Below, piece by piece: positions 38,201-51,614 of a stretch of 64,000 nt of DNA. Every line of letters starts with the position of its first letter. Position 1 is the first letter of the stretch. A program made the position numbers and the translations under genes. Source of the stretch: Struthio camelus (lineage: Eukaryota > Chordata > Aves > Struthioniformes > Struthionidae); assembly GCF_040807025.1 (NCBI RefSeq), contig NC_090945.1, positions 71,869,088 through 71,933,087 on the forward strand, in the 5' to 3' direction. Under the pieces are notes generated by a model. That model was not told the origin of the DNA. It was given only the letters and a program-made list of their open reading frames with translations, and did no database searches.

Positions 38201-39869
38201 TAACACTTGCTGTAAGCAAGCATGAAATTGGAGGCAGTTTCAGAAAAATAAATCTGTGGTGCTGTATATAGAAGTACTTCATGCTAGGAATGGACTTTAG
38301 TTGGAACATCACCGGAGTCAAATTTCTAATAAAATGTTTAAAGACAAATGGAGATAACAGAACCTTGGAAGCTCTGCTAATGTAAAAACTGCTGTTAATT
38401 GCTAGGGATTTACATTTTCATATTAGCACAAAGTCAGAGGGACAAAAGTGATAAAGGAATATGAAGACTTTGTATGTGCCTAAGCTCTTCTCAGACTGCC
38501 ACATAAATGGTGTGTTCAGTCGGTGTGGAGCACTTGCAAGTTCACAGAACTCTTACCAGCACCAATTCTGCTGGGGCAGCCTGCGAGGATTAACTCCCAC
38601 CTCTGCACTGAGTCATGTTTTACTAGTATTTGTACGCAGAGATCATCGCAGACTAAGGATTTAGCTGTCCTACTTGCTTCCGCATTTAGAGAATACCCAG
38701 TTTTACTAAGTCTTTCCTGAGGTGAACGGAAGACAGCGAGGGACTGCCATTTTGACAGCCTCATTGCCCACTTCCTTGAATCTCTCCCACTGCTCTGGAG
38801 CATGACATAACTATCCTCTGAAGCATAATATCCTGCTGAGCTCCATATGCATTTTCAATAAGTAAACGGATAACAAATTATTCCTTGTCTACAGTGAATG
38901 GCCTGTGCTTCTCTCCAGGATCCCTGAGGACTAGACCATTAGAAAGGTGATAAATTTAAAGCTACAGATAGCAATGTATGGAGTCACTTGAGGTGAACAG
39001 ATCCAAGTAACTTCTGTCCCTCCCGAAGATGTCACGTATGGTCAGCCTGTGAAGATAATATGAACACACGGCCAACCTAGGTAAGAATCTCCAAAAAGAG
39101 TAACACAATATTAGCAAGACAATATTTTTCTTTTCTTTTCTACTCAAGATATGAAAAATACTCTTCAAATTGACTTCTTTTCTCCCCATAACGTGAATAC
39201 TTTTAAACTTCAGTGTTTCAGAATGTCTCCAAGTACTCTCAAAGTTGTAAAAAAATTCACAAACACAGAAATGGTCATTTAGGATGTTTGGGGAGGAGAG
39301 AATAGGTTGAGAGAAGCAGAGGGGAAAGAACTGTGCAACAGAAAGCTACTCTGCTGTCCCTTACACCTCAGTGGGAGAGGAAGACCATGCAAAAAGACAG
39401 AGGGAAGTGGTGATATATATACGTACATATATCTGCGCAAACGTGCTTCAGCAGACAAAGGCTGCTATCTTGCATTTCTGACTAGAGCACCAGAGTACGG
39501 AGGCAACACAGCTAAAGGTAACTAACTCCATGCTCACAGAGAAACTATTACACAAGGGAGAATGAAACTGGTGAGCTCAGAGACTGAGGAATGCGGATGC
39601 TATTCCTTTGCACCTCTGTCCTTCCACAGGCTGCTCGCAAGAGATGCAACATTTGCATTAGAAGCAGCTTCTCAGTCTTGGCTCTAGTTTTTATACCAGA
39701 CACCTCTCTTGCCCATCTCATCCTGCTCCAAGATTTCCCAGGCTCTAGCTATCACTTTACATGTTATTATTTCTAAGAGAGTTTGTGAAAAAAGCAAATA
39801 GTACAGCTCATAATGTCTGAAAAAGAGCTCTATAGTGGTGGCATTGCTGTCAGGCAGCTTCTCCTTTGG
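29271..39869. other. Non-coding DNA
   Basis: No gene supported over about 10.6 kb. It holds the 31-bp duplication at 30,321, a GC-richer stretch at 30,680-30,860 (including CCACAGGCACCCCCCCATCC), and another moderately GC-rich area at 33,110-33,540. Short open frames such as 30,614-30,997 + (127 codons) and 37,010-37,231 + (73 codons) lack domains and splice context. Confidence 0.7.
30321..30377. repeat. 31-bp tandem duplication
   Basis: Two adjacent units sharing ATTTCACAGATTATTTCAGC, starting at 30,321 and 30,352 (period 31). They differ by one base in the aligned 26 bases, so the duplication is fairly recent. It lies in AT-rich non-coding DNA. Confidence 0.9.
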
Positions 39870-40000
39870 AGATCCTTGGAGATACTGAGAACTTGACTGC
39901 AGTAGGCTCTGAGTAATCTGATCTAGGTTGACCATGCTCTGGGCTGGGTTTGACCAGATGGTGTCTAGAGGTGCCTCCAGCTCCTAGGACTCTATGACAG
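39870..40000 (+). mobile_element. CR1 LINE 3'-end scrap
   Basis: About 130 bases of CR1 3' end. Landmarks in order are GGAGATACTGAGAACTTGAC (39,888-39,907), a GACCATGCTCTGGGCTGGGT block, TTTGACCAGATGGTGTCTAG and the GGTGCCTCCAGCTCCTA block, ending in a single TCTATGAC terminal unit (39,991-39,998). It has diverged strongly from the young copy, with substitutions throughout the end block. Strand is set by the terminal unit lying on the right. Confidence 0.85.
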
Positions 40001-41624
40001 TCTTTTTGTATTCCCCAGTAGGGCTTTGGACGGTTTGTCTTTTACAAAACTACCTTGTATCCCACTCCTTTCTTATTAAGGACAAAAAAGGAATAACATC
40101 AGGGACTTAAGCACTAGGTTTCTCTCTGCTGAAAAAAACAACAATAGTAGTAATAACTACTCCTGTTTTGCAAATGATCGCTTGCACTAATTGGTTTATG
40201 TAACATTCATGATGTTTCCACTTACAGGGGAACTAAGGCATCCCTGGAGATGAAATGACCACGTAGGCTCTGTTTTTCCTTTGTTTGCACAGCCTGAGGA
40301 GAACAGCTTTTACAAGCCAGATGCAGTGGGGGGTGGGTTCCTCTTCTGTGGTGATTCTTCAGTTCTATTGGATAAGTAAAATCTCCTGTTCTGAATAGCA
40401 AACCATTTACTTCTGTGTTCAGTCATCTTTAAGGGACTAACAGTTGTAAGGCATCTTCAGTTCAACTGGGGGAGGCCTATAAAACTAAGCAGAATGTGCT
40501 TTCAAAAGACAGAGGATGCCCAGAAACCCTGATACCTCACTCTGTTGTAAATAAAAATCAGACATTTTAAACAAGTTATGTTAATTCAGAATGAAATAAT
40601 TAAAACTTGCACATTAAAGTAAAAAAACACTTCTGAAATGAAGCTCATTTTATTAAGCTATTTCAAATACTAAAGTTTATTGCAACATAGAGTTTTTACT
40701 CCTTTAATTGAATTTCTGGCACTAAAAGCTTGGTAATTTGAATATCTAAATGACCCATAAGGAAAAAAGTGGACTTATGTATATTTTTAAGTGATAGCGA
40801 TCAGCTATGTTACACATCTATGGGATGGCTTATGGAGTTCTCAAACCCAACATAAGGAGATACACTTAGCAATTCTGTCCCAGAAGAGGCTAGGACTAAA
40901 TTGTGATTCATGAAGTCGTTACTTGTTTCTGGCTCTGCTTGTTGTAGGGATACAGAAAACTGGGAGAGTTTTAGTTCTGATGTACAGCTCTTGAGCTGCT
41001 CTTGCCTGCTTCTCCTATGTAAGAGGATGACTGCTTTTCTCCCAGAAAAATAATCCATCGTGTAGATGGTCTGGACAGGAAAGCAAAATTCTTCTCTCAG
41101 CCGTAATTTAGGTCAGATTCTGGGCTTCCAACAATAAGGCTTTGGCTTATAGTATTAAAAAAAACAGTGAACAGTGAACAGAATTGTTACTAAATAATCT
41201 TTATGTGTGATGATTATATCAAAGTAATAGTTTACTACCAAGAAGTTTTTCTGCTGTATGGTAAGCGTTGCATGCTATAAAAAAACTTGTTTCATGCAAG
41301 TTTGATGAAGTGGAGGATTGACCCCATAAAATGTCCCTGTTTAATAGGAGAACATTTGTGAAGAAGAGAGGCAAATCTACCATACTTATAAGACATTTAT
41401 TTTTAAAGTATAGAAAAATAAATTCAAGGAATTCAGTCTTCAGTCCCAAGGTCCAGGTGATCATTGAAAACCTCCATCTTTTTCTTCCAACATAAAATTT
41501 CATTCTATTCCCAGCCCAGGTTTAAAATAAGGTGATCATACACCGAATTCTCCTTGCAATGGCAGATGAATGGGCTCAATCACTAATAGGTCTAGCCACC
41601 ACGATAGCTGCCCCAATGCCAGCA

Positions 41625-41648
41625 GTATTACCACAAGTATTACCACCT
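41625..41648. repeat. 12-bp tandem duplication
   Basis: GTATTACCACAA followed immediately by GTATTACCACCT; two units differing in the last two bases. It sits in a GC-richer open stretch (41,532-41,762) that otherwise resembles no gene. Confidence 0.9.
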
Positions 41649-43054
41649 CTGCTTCTTGTGGCAGAGCATCAGAATGGCTCTAATGCTGTCTCTAACACAG
41701 CTAACATGAAGACAGTGTGTCTGGGCTGTCCTTTACCTACAGTGCATGTCCAAAAAAGCTAGTGGCACAAGAGGGCCCACCTCACAAGAACATCATGTGA
41801 GCATGAGGATGCTCCCACATTGCTCATGCCATATTTTGAGCTGTCCCATACGATGAATGTTGGCCCTACTGTGTGACCCCAGATCCTTTTCTATTGCCTT
41901 AAAATTCGAGATAATTCTGCAATATATAGGACTGCTGGGTGCTTCTAAACATTTGCTGTTCTCCTAGGAAATAACAGCAATTGTGAAATGACAGCTACCA
42001 CATGATTCCATTTACCCTCAGGCATTAGTTTGTGATAACAGGGTAGGTTTGTCACTGTTGCTGCCTGTAATCTGGCAAAATCTGTGGAAATAAAGCTTTA
42101 GTAAAATGAGCTGCTGGAAAGTGCCAGGACATATGTACGGAGAGTCACAAAATTCAGCAAGGACAGAGGAGCAACTTTAATCCTTAAAACAAATTGAAAT
42201 CACTTCTAAACCACATGTAAACACCTAAGCCAATGTTCTTGTTATCATGAATTATCTTTGGGCTATCAACACTTGGGCAAAACTGTAAGGACATATTGTC
42301 ATGCACCCTGAATTAAGTAAATAAAAAACAGCTTTCTTGCTCTGAGGATTATTTGCAGAATGTACTATAACGTATTACATAAATACTGAAATTATCCCCT
42401 TTCTTTGTTTATCCAGTATTAAAACCAACTGCATTGACAGGCATGGTGACCATGAGAACATGGTACATTGAACTGGAATAATAAAAGCCAATCTAACTAT
42501 TTTTGTTATGTAAGAAGAGTCAACAGTCAAGCTAATATAATTTTTACAATTAACTTTTGTAGGTATGAATTTAAAGGAGCTAGAATTTTTTTTCTGTACA
42601 TATAACAATTTGACAAGAATGCATTTACAGATTTAGCATTTACTGATAAAGAAGAAATCTAAGAATCAAATTCTGAGGTCCTAAAAGAGCTCAATCTTTT
42701 AAAAGACAGCTTTGCTGTATTAAGGACTGCAGAATCTGGCCGTTACCTTTTAAATGATGAAACTCACAAATAGTTTTGAGGATGCAAAGTCAAGAAAATA
42801 ATAAATAAAGGCCTTTAAAGGATTAACTGTAAAATAGATTGCATTAATCCACTGCTTATGAAGGGGTGACCTTCAACATAAATAGAGCTATTTTGTCAAA
42901 CCAAAGTTGATTTGATGGAAACAGAACTAACGGAATAAAATCACAAATTGTCTGTAATCAAAATTCTTTGTGCAAGATTATAAAAACACTCAGGACATCT
43001 ATCAATGGTAAGGCACTCAAATATTGTAGGTCTAGGTTGGTGAAGAGTGAGACA

Positions 43055-43185
43055 CAACAGATTCATAGAATCTAAGGCCAAAAGAATTCTTGGATGATTT
43101 ATCTGACTGACATCATAGCGCATTACATTTTCCTTAGTCACCATTACACTGAGCCCAATAGTTCTTGCTGGCTAAACTCCAGCTT
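43055..43185 (+). repeat. Ancient sauropsid interspersed repeat relic (CR1-like)
   Basis: The run starting ATTCATAGAATCTAAGGCC (43,061-43,079), followed by a TCTGACTGACATC block and then CACTGAGCCCAATAGTT (43,147-43,163), resembles a widespread old repeat in turtles, crocodiles and birds that reads 'atagaat..aaggccagaaggg' and later 'tctgacctcctgcat' and 'gagcccaataactt'. It is heavily diverged. I recognise it by memory of the block order, so the family name is uncertain. Confidence 0.6.
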
Positions 43186-46100
43186 TGCTATCGCTCTAAG
43201 AAATGCATACTCTTGCATGGCGCAAGGAACTGGGTTACGGACTCAACAGGTGAGTAATCAGGTTACCTACACTCCTCATCAGGTCATGCGGGCCAACTCT
43301 GCACGGACAAGAAGGCAGCTGCTTAAGTTTACCACGTACTGAGGAAGGCAAGATGACAAGGCTATCTCCATTCCTGCCTAAATTAGAGCTCCAGCCAGCA
43401 CTACTACCAAACAAGAGGTTAAGATTTGTTGCAACAACTAATCCTGGAGGGCAGAGAGTTAGCTCCTTCCAGCCTCAGTAGTCATGGATCCCAACTCCTC
43501 TAGAGGCAAGGGAAGCTCCCTTTCTCTGTTCCATAACGGAAATGAAACCTTCTGTCCCTGTCCTGGGGCAGAGGGATCTGGCAAAATTCAGTTGGCCTAT
43601 GCTGCAGAGAAGCTTGAGACGGGTCCGGGTCTGACTGGCCTGTACTACTAAACTACTCAGTGCATTTAGAAAGGAGGAGAGTGAAAGGAGATGGTGCCAT
43701 AAAGATATGAATATACGGTTCCTTCCTAAACATAGATTGGCATGCTATAGATAATCACTGAACATCACAAACAGCTTTCCTTATGCAGATTGGAATTGTT
43801 CGGAGTCTACCCTCTTCATTTTAGCCAACAGACAATCTGCCTGCACAGTGGGTTTATTGTAACTGCTTTTTTAAAGATGATTTCTTGTTGGTTTTTTTCA
43901 TGGCAAATGCCTGAATGAACTGTTACACTATTTAAAGGGAAGATGCCTGCTATCAGTAATCTGTAGAACTGGTGAAGCGTAAAGCACATACAAAACAGAT
44001 AAGGAAAAATAAGAGAGAACTGAAAAGGAAACATAATTCTTTTGTTTAGATACACATAGGCTTTTTACTAGTCATATAGATACCACATTTCCTGTACATT
44101 CTGAGTTACAAACTGTCAAGCAAATGAATGAATTAATCATTACTTAAGATCCCTTTTCTTCTTTTCCTCACTTCAGAAGGAAACCCAGTGAATAGGATAG
44201 GGTCATATTAGCCAAAGTCCACTGGTCTGGTCCACTGGCAGGACTGGTTTTACTGAGCTTTGGATCAAGACCCATGATTTAGTGAGCTTTATACAAACAA
44301 AAGTGATGAGGAGGAGGGACCCGATTTCGATAGCCAGGCCGTAGGGTGCAGTTTCCTATGATGGACAAAAAACAGAGGAAAAAAGAAACAGAATGTTTCT
44401 TCTTTGTGACCTGACTAAGAGAGACCCGTTTAAGTGATAATATACCAGGCCTTCAGCACGCAAAGGGAAGGGAAATAGAGATGTTGATAAGGATTGTTTA
44501 TTTCCAAAATCATTGTATTATGTAGGCAAAAAACAAAAAATAAATCTACTTGGAATGGGTATGGAATGCTTAATCACTGGGTGGTGTGCATAACAGAGAG
44601 TGTTAATCCAAGTATTCAGGTAATCAGAAGATAAAGTGGATTACAAAATGTTAGGACTTAAAATAGAAATGAGACACTATTGGATTTGATAATGTTAAAT
44701 AAAGAGGATCTAAGACTTGGAGTCAAATGGGATGGTTGAATCTGTGTAATTTTTGTAAAAACATGTCACTGGGGAGGGAGGAGGGAAGCTAACACAGCAA
44801 CAACCCCAAGTATCAGCACTTTTACCCCAGCTAAGGCACCATATTTGCCCCTCATCATCAATTCAGACAGAATTTATTAAGTATTCCTGGAAGACTTCCA
44901 CTTTTAAAAGAGCACTCTATCAAATTCCTGTATTCATTCAGAATTTCTTTTTTAACACATTCTCTCATTTATCAATGTTATCTGTTGTCCACCCTGAACA
45001 ATGCAGAGGCACAACTGATGTTTTATTTTTTCTTTACCAAGGATACCATGATTATATCATAGTGTTGGCTCATTTAATCCAAACATTATCTGTTGATTTG
45101 TAAAGGATAATTATGAAATTAATTCTTCTTTTTGTGCTCCCTGAGAGACTCATTTCAGAGATCAAACAAGTACATGCCATAGCCAAACCATGGAGTAACT
45201 GGATGTCTTGTTGCAAATGGGAACTTGCAGATGTTTTCATTTATTTTTCCTTCAACATTTCAAGGGAAATGGGGCAGATCTCCTCAAATTAATGGAAGGG
45301 CAAAGAAACCTTTACAAAGAGTATTGGAAGGCCTGTAAAGGATAAGTATTACTTTTCATACTCGGTGAGTAGAGAATTTTCTGTGTCTCATAAAATAAAG
45401 AGTAATTAGACTCTTTAGTGGTGAAATACAGGTGTATGAATAGTTGGAGACACTCGTATATCCACAAGGTCAGTTCAACATTTCTATTAATTTAGACCCG
45501 GGATTTTTTCCATTTTGAACAGCTAATGTGGCTTTCCAGAGACTTATGAGTTGTAAACAAAGTGGCAGACTTTCGTGTCAGTAATTAGGTGGTATTGAGT
45601 TATTGACAAGTGGGCTGAAGGGGCATGATAATGTTAATGAAAGCTCTTGCACAAGGCACGTACTTGAAAGTAGCACAGAGGTATAACTTGTCTATGATGC
45701 CCTATTTAGGTAGTCAGTAAGAAGATTAATACCATGGTGTCAAACTGAGATAATTGATACCTATTTTACATACTTAAGTTTCTATTGAGGAAGTGCACTG
45801 AAATCCATCATTCCATTTGCAGTGACAAGTTGGTGTAACAGAAAGAGAATTTTTAGTTTTAATTCTTTCATAACTTGTGATAAGTTGTTATTCTGAATTA
45901 TCACGATTATGAACTGGCAGATTTAAAGATCACACTTGGGGCCCAGTAACACTTTCCGTATGAAAAGGATATTGAGAAAGATGGGAGAAAATTATTTTGT
46001 AAGAACTGAGCTGCCAATAAACCATAGAACTGTATACAAAGCTCTTCATACATAAGGCTGCCACACATCTCTTTTCTTTCAGATATATCACACCCAGAAA

Positions 46101-46679
46101 GTCTGTTCAGGTAGCGGTCCCAACACCACGTCATATTGTTTGTGCATCTTTTGCAGCACTCTCAAGTCTTTCATCTGTATCTACCACACATTTTGAAATC
46201 CTCAATGTCCACAACGCGCCTTGAAGACTGAGGGCGTTCATCAAACACGCACAGTATGGTTACATGCTATAGAAACAATCAACATAATAGTTCGGGGGAA
46301 TGTCAAGCTTATAGTGGATGTGTTACACAACTGTTCTACGTGTGCAGATAAAATTTCTCTTCATAGGAACATCAAGCTCCTGGGAATGGCAAGGTTCACC
46401 TGGGGACTCCCGCAAAGCCCTGCACACAGAGAAATCCCAACAACCAGGAAAGACACTACCTCCATCATATGCAGAGTCATGTGGGGTCACACAATGCTTC
46501 TCATTGTCTGCTCCCAACTTCTGTGCACATATATCTCCCCTTCCTGAGGGTGCCTGCTGTTGAACTGTTACTGCTTGCTAAGGGATGATCTGAGCCTTGT
46601 TCAGAAAGTTTCGTTTTGCCTTGCCCAAGAAGGTAGGCACAATAGTCTTTCCTGACCTTGCATATGGTATGCATAGAAG

Positions 46680-46850
46680 TCTCTCTCTATGTACACATAT
46701 ATACATATGTAATTAATATGTTTGTATAAATACATAGATCTCTATATGTGTGCAGTTATAAGCATTTGTGTTTCTGTGTGTGTATGTGCATACCTATTAC
46801 ATCTAGGTATCTCTGTGTACCTGTATATAACTATATAGTTTATCCATCAT
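46680..46850. repeat. Degenerate TA/TG microsatellite region
   Basis: A 170-base stretch dominated by TATA, TACATA and TGTGTG steps, for example TGTACACATATATACATATG (46,690-46,709) and TTTCTGTGTGTGTATGTGC (46,771-46,789). It is imperfect throughout, so an old microsatellite. Confidence 0.8.
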
Positions 46851-47514
46851 CCTTAGGAAAGAAAACGCTCAGGAAAAACTCAGAAATCGGAATGCCTGGG
46901 CGCTGCAGTATATTTCCGAGCCTGTAACACACATACAGGTCTAACAGCTCTAAGCTAAACAAGCCTAAAATGCCGTGAACTCAACTGAATTGTAGATAAA
47001 GAGCCACCCAACCTACGCACATGCCACTGAAGTGGCCCTGTCCCTGACCCTTCCTTGCTGATGGTTACGCCTGGCATTTATGGAGCTGCTGCTCCAAGGC
47101 CCACTACTTCTGCCAACCCTCCCACCCTTCTCCAGCAGCGGTAGGAACAGCAGGCTCAATTTCTAAAGCTTTCCACACCTATCCCTGGATCTCAGGCCTC
47201 ACTCTGTGCCTTTCCTCTGTTCCTCCTCTTCTCGGCCCAGGAAGAATCTGAATCCCTTTTTCTCAAATTGCAGAACTGATTATAGCAAAAGCAAAAACAC
47301 TGTTGAGGTGTACCACCTCTCCAGGTGGAGGGATGAAGTATCATTGCTCTCCTATCCTCTGTCCTGCATTACTTAAGTGCATGAAGCATGACCTCTCCCT
47401 TCTCCTTTCAGTGGTAGAACACCCTATCTATCTGTCCAATATAAACAGGGTCAAATCTCCAGTAACTACCCTAACATGCAATAAAGCTCCAACTCTTTTT
47501 TCTTCATTCAGAGA

Positions 47515-48709
47515 GGTTTTGGCAGAGTAATTTATTCCCGTTCAAGGTGAACGGAGACACTGCATTATCATTTTATTTACAGATTTCTTATAGTCCTTTC
47601 AGCCATGACCACACTTGCTCACACATACAGGCGAAATGTAAAAAATTAACAAATTTTTAATATAAAAAAATCAAAAACTTCCTCCCCCCAAAGGCTGACA
47701 TTTAAATAAATTCTTTGATTTCCCTTTCCTCCTCCAGCTTTTTTGTTTTATTTATTGTTGTGCTATACAAATATATATATATATAAATATATCTCTACTC
47801 TCCATATGGTTTCAATATTTCACTGACTGGAAATTTCTAAAAAGCTTTTACAAAAACTTTCTCTAAATTAGAGCATATACATGTCAGTGGAGTAAACTAC
47901 ATGATTTGTTTACTTATAAATGAAATTGAGAATTTTGCATGGCAATTTCAACTTTGCAAAGATTTATGTCAGTTGTTTTATCTTATTTTTTCAATTCTGA
48001 TGATCCATTTACAGAGCTGGTATGACAGGAATGCATTTTTCCCTCCTCTGTGATGTTCTGATATGCATAAGTATGTTTTTTTTTTTTTAAGTAGATGAAG
48101 AACAGCCCTAGTGTTTACATATTCTTTTTATTTATAGAACACAGACCCTACATATGTGTTTGGTTAGGTTAAAGGCGTCTTATCATTGATCATTTACAAT
48201 CACAGGCAGTTTAAAGAGGAGATATTTAACAGTACTTAGCTCTCACACTTAATTAGGGTGGATATGGGGCTTTTAAACTACCACGCACCTAGGCTGCAAA
48301 AGGTCCATATGGAGGAAAGCTTTAAGATACATTTCATAACAGAGCCAAAATTCCTAAAGATGCTTTACAGAAGCATCAGCTCAGACCAACATGATAGCTC
48401 CTTTTCCTTCTCCCCATCTCTCTGTTCTCTATGACCAATCACAAAAGGCCATAAAATGCAAGATGAAGTGCTCTGAGTAAGCTTACACTACCAGGTATGC
48501 TGCTCCCTAAAGCCTGATGCATTAGGAATACTAGACTATTTGTCCGTTAGTATGATTTTCAGAGGAAAGTTTGGGATGCTGTTAATGCAACTTTTTGTAA
48601 CAATTTCCTACTTATACCCAAAAATTGTGTGGGTAGGTGCTGGTGGTGAGCTGGTAAGAAAAAGAGATGCTCTAAATAAAACGTTCAGTTAGAAAATGGA
48701 AATTTCAGT
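47515..48709 (-). other. Possible 3' UTR of the candidate terminal exon
   Basis: AT-rich - strand sequence following the TAA at 48,710. On the - strand it contains AATAAA at 47,577-47,572 and 47,536-47,531, plus an AATAAATAAA cluster near 47,755-47,745, any of which could position cleavage. It also holds T13 (48,076-48,088) and a TA microsatellite (47,768-47,788) on the + strand. It is a UTR only if the adjacent exon is real. Confidence 0.25.
47765..47795. repeat. TA microsatellite
   Basis: Nearly pure TA repeat (CAAATATATATATATATAAA and a short continuation). It falls inside the possible 3' UTR of the candidate terminal exon. Confidence 0.9.
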
Positions 48710-48823
48710 TTAGATGGGCTGCTGCTGTTTCTCAGTGGAGTTGTATTTCGGCTGTGTTTCATCCCAGTTCCTCATGAGTTCATCTCCTTGTCTTGAACAT
48801 TTCTTAATTTGTCTTGCAAGTTC
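48710..48823 (-). CDS. Candidate 3'-terminal coding exon, product unknown
   Basis: On the - strand a pyrimidine-rich acceptor (TCTCTTCTGTTTCAG, 48,838-48,824) leads directly into 37 open codons and a TAA. The peptide begins ELARQIKKC and includes RQGDELMRNWDETQP, ending in a glutamine-rich KQQQPI. It is rich in Lys, Arg, Gln and Glu, has no membrane segment, and reads like a cytoplasmic or coiled-coil C-terminus. The other two frames of the exon are closed by stops. I do not recognise the protein. The region downstream (to about 47,515) is AT-rich with AATAAA signals and could be its 3' UTR. No convincing upstream exon was found in 48.8-64 kb, so the rest would lie across a large intron or outside the window. 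A frame of 37 codons can occur by chance; the case rests on acceptor, composition and downstream context together. Confidence 0.35.
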   Translation of the reverse strand, partial: ELARQIKKCSRQGDELMRNWDETQPKYNSTEKQQQPI

Positions 48824-50874
48824 CTGAAACAGAAGAGATTTTCATTTCCATCTTCCCTCTTTAAATGATTATTAGCTATCTAAATAGATAAATATGCAAA
48901 AAAAAAAAATTTGATAGTATAAGCCACAAAAATTACAAGCACTTAATAATACCTACTTGTCAAAAACACCCCAAGACAGATATACAGATCTGAAGCTCTT
49001 CAGATTAACTTAGGACAAAAACCCCTGGGCTGCTGCTTCCAGGGCAATTACAATTAGCATTAGATTCACTATGAAAAAAACTAAGCTATAGCACTAGGCT
49101 GCCCACAGTATTTGAAGATGATGAGAACTCCAGCTGCTTTACTTTGTGCAGTGAAGACACTTAGAGCTCACTTAATGACCAAGAGCCCTGGGCCTCTTTT
49201 GAGCACATGAACAGGGAGTTTAAGCTTCTTGAAGTGCCTCAGGCCGTAGATAGCATTGAGGTATTCAGCTCACCCACAAAAGCACCAGTCCCGGGCCAAT
49301 AAAGAAACGTGAACACCACAGATTTTACTGTAAAAAGCCTGGCAGCTGCACAGTCCATTTTTCAGGTTCAAGGCATAGTCTTTTTCACTCATTCTCTTGA
49401 ACTTAAATGTCTAAATCCTACCACAGATGTCTAAGCGCTTTTCAGAATTTGAGTCTTCATACAAGAAGGGTGTATCTTTCTGTTGAATTATTCATTGTTT
49501 AAAAAATCCTCTTGAAAAACACAGGAATATACTTGAAGCATCATGGAAAAAGCATAATTTTTCTAAGAATTCTATTCAGAAGTTTTGTGAAGAAACTTTT
49601 CTTGACAATTGTTAGAATATTGCACTTTTTGGGGTATCCTCTTTTGAAAACCCATTACCCAGTGCAGTTCCACGGACACTGAACCAGGGCTGCTACAGTA
49701 GAATTGTGTTTAACCAAAATGAATATGCGACCAAAGGAACACTACTGCTTAAACCAGATGGCCAGGGATAAAAGGCAGGGCAGGACCGCAGCAGTCCAAA
49801 TTCAGATCAGTGTTGCCCCAAGTTTTAATTTTTATTATGCCAAATGTAAGGCTTGTAAGAATTACATCAATTACGAGGAAGAGTAAGCAGATCTATACCA
49901 CTTTTTCTGGTTATACATATGCTAAGGTTGAAAATCAAAACCAGTGAATTGTGGAATATATTAGAATATTCGTTATCAGTTGCAACCAAGTTAAAAATGA
50001 GCCCCAACTAGGTACCAATGTTTCACAAAAGTTCACTTGAAAGAAACGTAAAAATGGCAAAATGCCAGCACTTGAAATAATACAGAATTATTATTTTGTA
50101 AAACAAACCAAAGCATGATTAGATACAGTTAGGTAAAGAACAAGGAAGAAAAGAGTTTTATTTTGTTTTCCTTATGACTATATCTGGCCCTTTCCTGCTT
50201 AGATACTGGCTGTGTTTGCACTGCAGGCTGTGTTTGTTTCACATTTTTGTTTAGCAAGCCTGCTTGGCTATATGGTCTGCTCTGGCACCATACATTTGGA
50301 CTTCTGTTTCTCTTCTATTATCTACTTTTAAAAAAGAAGAAAGTGTGAAGATATATTACCTACAGTGGGAGTGGAATATTTACATTTACTGGTACAAGAA
50401 TGCATATTAAAGATATGAACTTCAAACGCTGCAGGAGATTCAAAGTTCAAACATCTGACCTATGAAATTCAACAAAAAGTTGACAAGCTCTGGCATGTCT
50501 CACAGGGCTGCTGCTTAGGTCAAGAGGAATAGGCAATGGAGAATAGGTATTGAATACACTCTTACAGGATCCAGTACAACTGCAGTGTTTATTCAGGGAA
50601 CTGTAAGGCAAAATGGCATGCCCCACATCATGTTATGTGGAATATACATCAATTAGATGACATTAATACGAGAGGTAAATCCCTCTTCACTAAACCTGAT
50701 CCTCTCTTTACAACTGAATTTTTAAGTTGTTGCTAGTTCAGAATAAGAGTACATGGGTCTCATCTCACAAAGCACATTTCAAGTCTTTCACAGACACTAA
50801 ATATTTAAGATCTCAAGTTTATAGAAGAAAATCAGTTGCTGCTTATTAGAAATATTCCTTCTATTAGAAAAAAC

Positions 50875-50965
50875 AGACTGGGGCTAGAGCCCCAGCTCAG
50901 CAAAGTCTATGGACATACTAAATTTCAGCCTTGCTAAGGGCCCTATCTAATTGAATCCTAGTTCC
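50875..50965. repeat. Probable ancient sauropsid repeat relic
   Basis: GGGGCTAGAGCCCCAGCTCAG, then CAAAGTCTATGGACATACTAAATTTCAGCC and GCTAAGGGCCC, resemble the 'ggcctgatccagcaaag ... tgctggatcagggcc' type of ancient repeat. The match is weak and by eye only. Confidence 0.3.
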
Positions 50966-51614
50966 TTTCAGAGCTTGCATTTCAGACTTCTTTGCTATGA
51001 GTCAATTATGTGCACCTTCCAAATACTGAATAGTTGAGATTTACATCCAAACTTTTAGCCATTCTGCTCAGAAGTGGCAGTTTGGACAACCTGTAACATC
51101 TAGAAATATTCTTTCCTGGTTCCTTAGAAAGAATTAAAAACAAAATAAAACAAAACAAAACTAGAAAGTGCTTGTTCTCCATCTTGCAAAACAGCAGGGT
51201 TTGAAAATGCAGCCATTTTAAAACAAAACAAAATACAAACAAGACCAAAAACCTGACTCTCTTGTGTTCACTGTGACTATCCTCCTGCCAGATGATCCTA
51301 CATGCCCTCTACTTTGAGAGTGTATGTGCATGCCTGTGTGTGCGCTTAAATAACTAAAAGCTCTGCTAAAATAATTGGGAAATGAATTAACACTGATGTC
51401 AGCTGCCCTAATTAATGTAAAAGCCAGATACAGCCCTCAGAGGAGTGGTCTTCTTTGCATAACACTTATGTCCATGTTAGAGAGAGAACTAGACCAGAAG
51501 TCTTAGTGTAATCAGCCTTAAACAGATGGCATTTAGAACAGGGGGAAAAAAGATGTTATGTGCTCTAGCATCACCTATGGCATATAAATGAGAGTGTTTA
51601 AGACAGCGATGGAT

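Larger units (their letters stand above)
40001..47514. other. Non-coding DNA
   Basis: AT-rich, without a supported gene. It contains the 12-bp duplication at 41,625, the ancient repeat at 43.06 kb and the TA/TG region at 46.7 kb. At 44,225-44,290 a TGAGCTTTGGATCAAGACCC stretch may be a further scrap of ancient repeat. The 108- and 81-codon overlapping + frames near 46,221-46,563 are in a locally GC-richer stretch but show no motif. Confidence 0.65.
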
